Positions 9,301 through 15,437 of a stretch of DNA of 64,000 nt are shown piece by piece (positions within the stretch are counted from its first letter, which is position 1; the number at the start of each line of letters is the position of its first letter). The stretch comes from Chryseobacterium indologenes. GTDB taxonomy: Bacteria; Bacteroidota; Bacteroidia; Flavobacteriales; Weeksellaceae. Where the stretch lies: NCBI RefSeq assembly GCF_018362995.1, contig NZ_CP074372.1, forward strand, positions 3,596,001 through 3,660,000. The letters run 5' to 3'. The notes beneath the pieces are model-generated. The model was not told the DNA's origin. It ran no database searches and saw only the letters and a program-made list of their open reading frames with translations. The position numbers were made by a program, and so were the translations under genes.

Positions 9301-10458
9301 TGATGAGTCATCAATCCTTTCTTTACCCGTCTCTGAAAAATCATATTCTAAAAGGGATAATATTGTATCAATACTGTCGGGTTTCAATCCACTTACAAGA
9401 GTTCTCGCATCAACTTCAGGGCGGAAGGAGAATTCAAATTTCGGAAGCTTCGGATAGAGAATTTCTTCTGGTTTGTTACAAGGGTCTTCAGGATCATATG
9501 GCAACTCAGGATTTCTGATCTCACAATATTTTCTCCTTGCTTCTTCTACGCGGGCATAATATTCGTCAAGGATGGATTGGTTGGATTCGTTATGTTTTTC
9601 TTCACTGGCTTTATATTCTCGTGTATATTCTTTTTTATAGCTGTTCTCAATAAGAGACATCTCTTTGGTTAACACTTCATATCTCTTAAGAAGAGCCTGG
9701 GCTTCCTGGATATTTTGCTGCTTTTCCATGTAAGAGGACGGTGATGTAACTTCTCCCGATTCTTGTTCCTCCATTTTTGAAGCAATACCAATTGGGTTGG
9801 CATCCGGAGAATCTAGCATAAGCTCTTTAGGAATAACTACTCGTGCAGATAAAAGTTCCATAAGTTCTTCGTTATTAAAGGCAGACTGATCAGTTTGAAG
9901 AGTATGAGCTGCCAGTAATACCTGCATTAATGCTTCTTTCAGATAAAAATCTTTTTGTGTGGCAATCTGATAAATTAAATTGTTCCATAAATTGATCAGA
10001 TTAGGAAAAGCATACAAAGGAGATGTCTTTACTTCATGAGATTTAATCATGTACTGATTGGTAGTACAGGTATTTTTATTTTTTGCAAGCCATAATGCAT
10101 AATCGTACACAATACCATAGGTTTGTTTCATTGCTTCCATATCAGCAATAAAATTGGCATTCTGTGCAAAAACAGCAGCCCTTTCTTTCAACAATTCCTG
10201 TTTAGGTCTTGTTCCTGAAGCTACAGGTATATAAAATGTATTGTCACTTTTTAAAGAATCCGGAATTGTAATGAATTTTTTATTTTGCTTATCTTCATCG
10301 GGTAATTGCGGGCTTCTTAAGCTTACGAATCTGAAAAGTGTTTGTGATGGATTGTTTGTGTTCATAGTGTTTGTTTGTTTATAATTAATAATTCCTTCTC
10401 CTATTAAGGATTTTCCGACGGTAAATGCGGATTTTGTTGATGTATTATTTGTTGGCAT
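6304..10458 (-). CDS. 1384-residue unknown protein, candidate structural or cargo-carrier protein
   Basis: I cannot assign this protein to a family. It has no signal peptide or membrane segment. Visible parts are a helical N-terminal third, a charged coiled coil (about 243-312), a beta-rich part (about 430-560), a second long charged helical stretch (about 600-745, interrupted by a Gly/Ala-rich patch near 675-693), a motif HVVGVFRWVDK with NYGKRLMFEFMIP (about 752-782), and a beta-like C-terminal half. The motif region seems familiar from large unannotated bacterial proteins, but I cannot name them. A second ATG at 10365 is an equally plausible start, preceded by an A/C-rich leader. It heads the unit with nucleotidyltransferase, toxin and immunity gene and has no operator of its own, so it may be read through from the upstream M14 gene. 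Confidence 0.6.
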   Translation of the reverse strand: MPTNNTSTKSAFTVGKSLIGEGIINYKQTNTMNTNNPSQTLFRFVSLRSPQLPDEDKQNKKFITIPDSLKSDNTFYIPVASGTRPKQELLKERAAVFAQNANFIADMEAMKQTYGIVYDYALWLAKNKNTCTTNQYMIKSHEVKTSPLYAFPNLINLWNNLIYQIATQKDFYLKEALMQVLLAAHTLQTDQSAFNNEELMELLSARVVIPKELMLDSPDANPIGIASKMEEQESGEVTSPSSYMEKQQNIQEAQALLKRYEVLTKEMSLIENSYKKEYTREYKASEEKHNESNQSILDEYYARVEEARRKYCEIRNPELPYDPEDPCNKPEEILYPKLPKFEFSFRPEVDARTLVSGLKPDSIDTILSLLEYDFSETGKERIDDSSLIDSLLAGRNTFNELKDIISNATESANKVILDNIMDNSESYTSIGGVILPVSRVETIPFTYQLCPRHILRNTCLDLSIDVPDASWNVASMSYTFYTNAGPISGTYFEKSRVGNKIFLSKLLGSATTDGVYISQTENFTMDVKITFTNGKVTTFFPRIISMKSCYTSSFEFVNEIKDPVQEPDDSYIPSGFGFKQIGIADYLKVEQTTHAYVEGEVAHIENVMAREYREKATRRLRRSENTNTTSSDTEREKLTDTTTATRFEMQTEIAKMLQESRDANVQAHFDATWKTGTGAMGATISTGIAGGYATHSSKEESTRQALTQAQDITARALDRVVTKVHEERIEKIIEEFEENNKHGFDNTKGDKHVVGVFRWVDKLMKNQIYNYGKRLMFEFMIPQPAKLHTLGMTLDNSATKSDLVKPEDPRKASYLPLENYSSLGNEAALKYWISKYNAEIDERPAESFAISKSFSGRDGNFGGKDDDKVQIVNGNGEVEVPEGYLLKTVDYTFQTYPHSFKGAHQAFMTIGGQGTYWISSPNSTQVSGTTTTLNIKNKLEFSFATGESPIMQGTLKLNLELTPEARNAWLQKTFKAIIDSYEKALAIYEQKIAEEKATGIQIKGSNPGFYRQIENTVLRKNCISYMINRSANSTHGYGMAGLTTGSTFTDYETDLSSTLDKYTAFLKFMEQAFEWENLSYYLYPYYWANKTEWTNLYQAEDVDPLFRAFLQSGMARVVATVRPGFEDAVQFYMATGKIWNGGEVPVIGDSLYLSIVDEMKQPKGIKQGKAWITRLPTPLNILQAESIGLKVAHALPFSAEDPNEFEVPGEVITESNFVKDNSLMGNKSSIKQIQFSLKELDNTGSYNTIGDLDQAGEFPRKYECMGQNIEVVRDATWAKTDSLVKVYGALASGLSGIDGIEAFANTENGVTIRVDIDKIKSFKFVKPPYTEMSDTLAFTTDGITFLKFADDFFTGSSNRLFDKDDKLVDVQEYAEKLSLSRFLI

Positions 10459-10586
10459 TTTGTTTATTTTTTTGTGAACTCAAGAGCTAGAGTAAATGAA
10501 TTATTATATATAGGGTTATATAAGTTTTAGGTTTACGGAATGCCAGCATTTCCAAGGCCTAAATCACTGAATACAGAAACTATTTT

Positions 10587-12818
10587 CTATTTTGTCCTGT
10601 TATATTCTTCTAAATGCTCAGCAAGAAAAATTCGTAAATAGTTGGTAAATGTTTCCAAGCCAAAAGTAATAGCATCACTGTCGTGGCTTTTAAAAGCGGG
10701 ATTGAATCGGAAGTTCTGACAGACTTCAAACGTTGAAGCATAAAGAGCTCCCAAAGATTTCATAGCAGAACCACTAAAGCCCGGGCCGTTATAGTTATTC
10801 GACTGTCCGATACAATAATCATCAGATTGCGGAATTAGTAAAGATTTAGTCTTATATTTTGCTGACAGTTCTTTCATTAAAATATTAGCTGAACTTTGAC
10901 CTAATTCAGAACCAAGATTTACAACCCATGCCATATTGTAATTTTTTGGATCTGTCTGGGGAGTACCATGAAAATTGTGAAAGTCTATGCCCAGTATTGT
11001 GTTTGGAGTGATTTTTTCCTGCATGTATCTATATATTGCCTGGGATTCAATTTCTGATAATGTTGCTTGACCAGGATATGTAGAATCTGAAGGAGTAGTG
11101 CCTCCACCTGTCCAGAATGTTGGAAAATTTCTGTTTAAATCCACTGAGTTGAAATTCTTTCGCGTTCCTGCACCCGATCCGGCATTCCATCCGTGCGGAT
11201 TAGCAAACGGAATAATAACAAATTCAACATTAAATCTTAGGTATTCTAAAAACGGATGAGATTTCCAATTCGTCAGAACTTGTTTCATGAGCTCATAAGT
11301 AACAAATGAAGGTGTTTTTTCAAAACCATGGATTGAACAATTTAAAATAATTCGTGGTAACGTCTGAGCATTATTCCCGGTAGGATCCCCAGCGGTTAGT
11401 TTTCCGGGTAAAAAAGTATAACCATAAATTGGCAGCTTTCCTTCAGCATTGGTATCTGTAGGGACATCAGTTGTAAGCGTTTCCTTACTAATTGAATATC
11501 CGGGAGGTACATTTGTTATAAGTTCATCCCACTTTAATGACCATTCTCTGCAGTCCTCATAGGGTTTTTTTGGAATGCCTGATCCATCCGGACCTGCATA
11601 ACTGTCTAATGCCGGAGCAGAATAATAATCATTGAAACTGCGGGACTTTGCAAACTTTACAAATCCTAAAGGATTATTAAAGACTTCTGATTTTTTATAC
11701 AGCGTCCTGCTTAGGTTACTATTATTGGTAACACCCGAGTTACTTTCAACGACTCTTTTCTGATTAGGAACCTGAGACCAGTCAATTGTTACTTTTCCAT
11801 ATATTGTTGTATTGGATTCCCTTTTTGTTCCTGACCTGAGAAAATAGGTTTTAACTCCTGTGTGCAATAAAGGATCATAAGGTGCAGAGAAAGCATTATT
11901 AAATTCGTCTGCATACAAGAACAGTGCAGGCTTAGCTCTTTCTGTATAAATAAAACCAAGATATGAATTGGTAGTTGTAACATTTTTTCCTAGTCCGTAT
12001 AATGTAACCACCGCACTGTCTTTTACATTATAAAATTCAGCATCTAAGATGGCTTTACTAAGCCAGAATTTTTCATCTGATGTTCTGGATTCATGCCAGG
12101 TTGAAAATGTTTTATTGTATAAAACGTCAGCAGTTGCTACAGGCTTTATCGGGTAAGTGGTTGTTTCTGTTGTATTGATTAACATATATCCTTTAGCTCC
12201 AAAAACCTCCTGTAAGGTTGAATTTAGATTGAGTACATAAAACAAAACATAATCATTAATTCCCAAAGGTCTTGCTGCATTATCATAGACTGTAACCGCT
12301 CTTGCATTTGTACTTGATGTATTATAGACAATTGCATAATATGTTGGATTTGCCGAGGTGTCAACAGTCTGTGCCCTAACATTAAATACGCCTTGGTTTG
12401 TAATAAGTTTATTTGTTGAGGTACCAATTAATGTAACTGTGTTAGTAACAGTATCAATTGTTAAAGTGGTTGAATGTGATGTGAAAATACCCGGTGATTT
12501 AGGAAATGGAAAATAAATCTCCCAATTAGCATTATTACCCGGAACCGCACTTGTAATATCTATTTTAGCTTTCCATAAAATATTTAGATATCTGACAACT
12601 TCCCCAGCTTTGTAAGAGCCCAGAACCCAATCCCTGACCCCTCCTGTTTTTATATTGCCCAGCAAGTCTCCGACACTTACGGCATCAACATCCGCAATTT
12701 GGTTTAATGGAATCATTTCATCCTTATGCCAATAAGATTCCTGCCACTCCCAGAAATCTTCCTGTACCGGAATATCTCCGTTTTCGAAATATTTTTTTAA
12801 TTCTTCTTTTGTTTTCAT
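10587..12818 (-). CDS. Tail-fibre-like protein with chitin-binding-like module and M14 peptidase
   Basis: This 743-residue paralogue of the gene at 31 shares the first 40 residues almost exactly and then diverges. Residues about 60-105 look like a carbohydrate-binding 5/12 (chitin-binding) module: W64 and YKAGEVVRY, then LWKAK and PGNNANWE. A Thr/Asn-rich middle follows. The C-terminal M14 domain (about 480-740) keeps H497 and E500 (IHGFE), NRNF at 562-565, H614 (DFHNF) and catalytic E698. The shared adaptor with swapped middle and retained enzyme suggests alternative receptor-binding tips on one particle. There is no signal peptide. The gene follows an operator-bearing promoter with a long leader. 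The 128 bp to the 1384-residue gene shows no clear terminator, so co-transcription is possible. Confidence 0.75.
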   Translation of the reverse strand: MKTKEELKKYFENGDIPVQEDFWEWQESYWHKDEMIPLNQIADVDAVSVGDLLGNIKTGGVRDWVLGSYKAGEVVRYLNILWKAKIDITSAVPGNNANWEIYFPFPKSPGIFTSHSTTLTIDTVTNTVTLIGTSTNKLITNQGVFNVRAQTVDTSANPTYYAIVYNTSSTNARAVTVYDNAARPLGINDYVLFYVLNLNSTLQEVFGAKGYMLINTTETTTYPIKPVATADVLYNKTFSTWHESRTSDEKFWLSKAILDAEFYNVKDSAVVTLYGLGKNVTTTNSYLGFIYTERAKPALFLYADEFNNAFSAPYDPLLHTGVKTYFLRSGTKRESNTTIYGKVTIDWSQVPNQKRVVESNSGVTNNSNLSRTLYKKSEVFNNPLGFVKFAKSRSFNDYYSAPALDSYAGPDGSGIPKKPYEDCREWSLKWDELITNVPPGYSISKETLTTDVPTDTNAEGKLPIYGYTFLPGKLTAGDPTGNNAQTLPRIILNCSIHGFEKTPSFVTYELMKQVLTNWKSHPFLEYLRFNVEFVIIPFANPHGWNAGSGAGTRKNFNSVDLNRNFPTFWTGGGTTPSDSTYPGQATLSEIESQAIYRYMQEKITPNTILGIDFHNFHGTPQTDPKNYNMAWVVNLGSELGQSSANILMKELSAKYKTKSLLIPQSDDYCIGQSNNYNGPGFSGSAMKSLGALYASTFEVCQNFRFNPAFKSHDSDAITFGLETFTNYLRIFLAEHLEEYNRTK

Positions 12819-12917
12819 AAAACGTTGTGTGATTTTTTAGTTAATAAATTGATTATATGTCCTGCCTTTAGCATAGCAGGCTCATTATTACTATATTTTC
12901 AGACATAGTTCTGGCTG

Positions 12918-12940
12918 TCCAGCATTTTGTGAATGGTGAA
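12918..12940 (-). other. Conserved leader hairpin, second copy
   Basis: This is the homologue of the hairpin at 2488, in the leader of the second M14 gene. Two positions no longer pair and one is a G-T pair, so the stem is weaker, but the flanking block from 12900 is almost identical to the first copy. It lies about 100 nt before the start codon, as in the first gene (106 nt). Confidence 0.45.
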
Positions 12941-12994
12941 TCAAAGATGTTGAGAATGTTTAATGAGATTGCTGTGCGCGTATTATAGAGATTT

Positions 12995-13032
12995 CAAAGG
13001 TAATGGCAGACAGCGTCAGAACTTTGTCGTGT
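12995..13032 (-). promoter_or_regulatory. Operator-bearing promoter B (second M14 gene)
   Basis: The -7 box TACCTTTG (12995-13002) is followed upstream by 11 bp and the dyad CGACAAAGTTCTGACG (13014-13029, minus strand). The arms match the other sites, but the centre is 6 rather than 5 bases. It drives the gene at 10587 and perhaps the operon beyond it. Confidence 0.65.
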
Positions 13033-13048
13033 TTTATTTTTCTTTTAT

Positions 13049-13219
13049 TTAAAGAGTATCTTCTTCAAGTACTGTTTCTTCAAAATCTTCTCTGAAGAAG
13101 TTTTCAATATCATTGAGATAGTTTTCATAATCTATCTCAGTCTTTTCAATGTCACTCCATTCTATAGTATAGAGGTTTTCATCGAAGAGTATGTTGGTAT
13201 TAAGATTGGGAGTTTCCAT
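13049..13219 (-). CDS. 56-residue acidic protein of unknown function
   Basis: I chose the ATG at 13219 (METPNLN...) because the upstream extension begins at TTG and lies within the conserved leader hairpin. The product is strongly acidic, rich in Glu, Asp, Asn and Tyr, with a C-terminal run of FFREDFEETVLEEDTL. There is no signal peptide, cysteine pattern or known domain. It has its own operator-bearing promoter and the same leader element as the two M14 genes, so it belongs to the same regulon. Acidic mimicry, a small inhibitor or a particle component are all possible; none is demonstrated. Confidence 0.5.
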   Translation of the reverse strand: METPNLNTNILFDENLYTIEWSDIEKTEIDYENYLNDIENFFREDFEETVLEEDTL

Positions 13220-13267
13220 GTTTTGTGTTATTGGGTGTTGGTTATATTTTGAACATATTTCAGGCTG

Positions 13268-13289
13268 TTCAGCATAAGTGCATGTTGAA
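13268..13289 (-). other. Conserved leader hairpin, third copy
   Basis: TTCAGCAT and ATGTTGAA (plus strand) pair over 8 bp including one G-T pair, around a 6-nt loop. Loop and stem bases differ from copies one and two, yet pairing is largely kept, which supports an RNA structure. It lies 49 nt before the start of the 56-residue gene. Confidence 0.4.
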
Positions 13290-13343
13290 TTCAAAGGCGT
13301 TTAAAAATTTTTATAGATTGTTGTTTTGTGTTTTTTTATACTC

Positions 13344-13379
13344 CAAAGGTAGTGGGGCAAAACGACAAAACTTGACGTA
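13344..13379 (-). promoter_or_regulatory. Operator-bearing promoter C (56-residue gene)
   Basis: The -7 box TACCTTTG (13344-13351) lies 11 bp from the dyad CGTCAAGTTTTGTCG (13363-13377), which is identical to promoter A over the whole dyad. It also shares the TTTT and C-rich stretch between dyad and box. Confidence 0.7.
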
Positions 13380-13449
13380 TTAAAAAAATATTTTCTAATT
13401 TTAAATATAATCTTTAAAGCTTATATTAATTAGTTATAAGGTCCAAAGC

Positions 13450-14487
13450 TTATATTTTATTTTTGATGAGTTTTTGAACAATCTGGTTTAAGATTTCTCT
13501 GTTGTCATCAATATAGCTCAATCCGGCCTGTATCAGATTTTCAATATTAGACCTTCTTACATTATCCATTGCAGGAGAGGCATTTTTCAGTGAAGGATTC
13601 ACGCGGTAATAGTTTTTCTGATTTCTCAAACCCAGTGTCTGAAACATCTGTTCCAACTGATAGTCTACCGTTTCTGCATTGGCAGACATTAAAATATCAA
13701 TAATCGGGCTTACCCAGCCAATTTTTCCGGCTTTTTCCAGTTTTTTAAAAGGATAAGGCCTGGCTTCAATTCCTGTTCCGATAGAAACAATAATCATATC
13801 ATTTACACCCGGATGGTTGGCTTTCTGATGATTTTTTAAAACCTCTGCAAAAGGAATTTTTCTTGCTTCTGCATAAGCACAAAGAGCAGGATTATTTGCA
13901 AACATTCCTCCATCAATCAGACTGAAGATCTGTCCATACATGGATTTGATCTGTACCGGACTAAAATACGTTGGTGCGGCCGAAGTCGCTCTGCAAATAT
14001 CTTTTACATAAAAGTTATCTGTGCTGAGGTTGGCTTTCCATGAGTTGAAAAGCTTTGCTCTTCTGTTTTCAATATCGTAACTTGTTATTAAACATGGTTT
14101 TATTAATTCTTTTAATTCTAAATTTCCAAAAAAGTCATTTAAATTCCTTTCAAGAGATTCCTGTGGAATTTTTTCATTCAATAATCCGAATGGATTAACC
14201 AGTTTTTCCCAAAAGGAAACCTGGAAGATATCGCCGCCCTTTTCCGCATATAATTCTAATCCTTTCTGAATAGAATATTTTGCTTTTCGGGTTTCGTCGG
14301 GACATAGAATAATAGAAGCAATCAGACCTCCGGTACTGCTGCCTGCCACCAGATCAAAATAATCCCCAAGCTTTGCCGTAGGCTTATCATAATACTGGAG
14401 CTGTTCTTCTATGTAGCGTAGAATAATGCAGGTGATGATTCCCCTTATTCCACCCCCGTCCAAAGAAAGAATGGTTGTCTTTTTCAT
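13450..14487 (-). CDS. Patatin-like phospholipase, candidate delivered effector
   Basis: This 345-residue protein has the complete patatin signature: oxyanion motif GGGIRG (11-16), nucleophile elbow GSSTG with S51, and catalytic dyad aspartate in DGG at D192, followed by NNPA. It should hydrolyse acyl chains from phospholipids. There is no signal peptide or membrane anchor, so it acts in the cytoplasm or is delivered into a target. It carries promoter D of the island's shared operator set and has no cyclase partner next to it, which argues against a CBASS CapV role. Delivery by the tail-like system is inferred from shared regulation. An intracellular housekeeping lipase is the alternative. 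Confidence 0.8.
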   Translation of the reverse strand: MKKTTILSLDGGGIRGIITCIILRYIEEQLQYYDKPTAKLGDYFDLVAGSSTGGLIASIILCPDETRKAKYSIQKGLELYAEKGGDIFQVSFWEKLVNPFGLLNEKIPQESLERNLNDFFGNLELKELIKPCLITSYDIENRRAKLFNSWKANLSTDNFYVKDICRATSAAPTYFSPVQIKSMYGQIFSLIDGGMFANNPALCAYAEARKIPFAEVLKNHQKANHPGVNDMIIVSIGTGIEARPYPFKKLEKAGKIGWVSPIIDILMSANAETVDYQLEQMFQTLGLRNQKNYYRVNPSLKNASPAMDNVRRSNIENLIQAGLSYIDDNREILNQIVQKLIKNKI

Positions 14488-14536
14488 GTTATTTTTTCAT
14501 TTTTTTTAAGAAACATTTGGCAGCTTTAGACAAGTA

Positions 14537-14572
14537 AAACCAATAGATTTTCGAAAAAATGTCTATTGGTTT
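14537..14572 (-). other. Leader hairpin of the patatin gene
   Basis: Perfect 11-bp arms AAACCAATAGA (14537-14547) and TCTATTGGTTT (14562-14572) surround a 14-nt loop in the leader, about 50 nt before the start codon. The sequence is unrelated to the hairpins of the M14 genes but sits at a similar place. Confidence 0.45.
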
Positions 14573-14613
14573 CAGCTTATTATAAAGGTTGCTTTTGGTG
14601 TTTTCTTATAAAG

Positions 14614-14649
14614 CAAAGATAGGTGGGGGAAGCGACAGAACTTGTCGTA
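14614..14649 (-). promoter_or_regulatory. Operator-bearing promoter D (patatin gene)
   Basis: The -7 box TATCTTTG (14614-14621) is separated by 11 bp from the dyad CGACAAGTTCTGTCG (14633-14647). The arms CGACA and TGTCG are perfectly complementary. The predicted leader is about 120 nt. Confidence 0.7.
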
Positions 14650-14742
14650 TTATAAATGATTTTAATTAATTTTGTTAAAAAATAGAGCTTTAAATCAATG
14701 AGTTAGATTTGCTTGTGTTTTTTTTAATTTGAATAAATGAAA

Positions 14743-15243
14743 CTAAAAAACAACATAATTCTGCTTATCTCTCGGCATCTTCAAGAGTGTCCTCCAGCTA
14801 GTTTTTACAGGACCTTTTTTAGAAGGAATACTCTTTTTTTCAAAGTGGGGAAGATCCTTGAATGTTTTCCAGTTTCCGCCCCAGTCCCAGCCATGGCGGG
14901 CAAAGATCTTTACACACTCATACCAATCGGCAACCTTGTCATTGTCCCAGTCTTTTACCGTGTCCCAACTTGCTGTTTTTCCGTCGATCATCAAGCAGAT
15001 ATCTACAGCAAGACCATAATTGTGGATGCTTTGTCCTGCCTTGGCATTGGTCACTTTTTTTCCTGAAGTAATTCTTCCGATCGCATACAGCTTTTCCTGC
15101 TCCTCAAAAGATCTTAGTCCCTGAGTGATCCGTATTCTGGCTCTTCCGGTAAGGGCTTCATCACATTCTTGTATGATTTGCTTCACTTCATCTCTTACCA
15201 TCGGGTGAAGTTTCTGAATTCGTTCTAAGGTTACTTTATCCAT
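14743..15243 (-). CDS. M15-family peptidoglycan peptidase, endolysin-like
   Basis: The ATG at 15243 gives a 166-residue protein (MDKVTLERI...). The longer TTG frame overlaps the -7 box and is not used. The M15 / CwlK-type fold is clear: RSFEEQEKLYAIGR, zinc ligands H74 and D81 in SIHNYGLAVDI, and H133 in LPHFE; E109 is a likely catalytic acid. Such enzymes cut L-Ala-D-Glu or D-Ala-D-Ala-type bonds in peptidoglycan. There is no signal peptide, as in phage endolysins and injected lysozymes. Its promoter E belongs to the shared operator set, so it is probably produced together with the tail-like particle for release or target-wall penetration. Confidence 0.8.
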   Translation of the reverse strand: MDKVTLERIQKLHPMVRDEVKQIIQECDEALTGRARIRITQGLRSFEEQEKLYAIGRITSGKKVTNAKAGQSIHNYGLAVDICLMIDGKTASWDTVKDWDNDKVADWYECVKIFARHGWDWGGNWKTFKDLPHFEKKSIPSKKGPVKTSWRTLLKMPRDKQNYVVF

Positions 15244-15264
15244 ATTTCTTATTTTGTATGATAA

Positions 15265-15300
15265 CAAAAGTATAGAACAGAAGCGACGGAACTTGACGTG
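15265..15300 (-). promoter_or_regulatory. Operator-bearing promoter E (M15 gene)
   Basis: The -7 box TACTTTTG (15265-15272) lies 11 bp from the dyad CGTCAAGTTCCGTCG (15284-15298). Transcription would start near 15258, so the leader is only about 15 nt, unlike promoters A to D. Confidence 0.7.
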
Positions 15301-15437
15301 TTTTATCAGAAATTCGGTTAAAATTTCAGAACATTCATTCTCAGGGAATAAACATACAGAACAGGAAAAAAAATTGCTTTAAATTTTTAAAAACCAAATA
15401 GAAGTAGTAAATATGACAGATAAAAACACAATATCAA

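Noticed and set aside
13049..13294. 81-residue version of the small acidic protein
   Set aside because: It begins at TTG within the conserved leader hairpin; the ATG at 13219 is better placed.
5931..14487. Nucleotidyltransferase plus patatin as a CBASS defence system
   Set aside because: The nucleotidyltransferase has only 118 residues, far below a CD-NTase, and the patatin is 7 kb away with its own promoter. No Cap accessory genes are present.
31..15243. Complete prophage
   Set aside because: No integrase, terminase, portal, capsid or replication genes and no attachment repeats were seen. Only fibre-like, lytic and toxin genes are present.
14743..15267. 174-residue version of the M15 peptidase
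   Set aside because: Its TTG start lies inside the predicted -7 box, upstream of the transcription start; the family similarity begins at the ATG at 15243.
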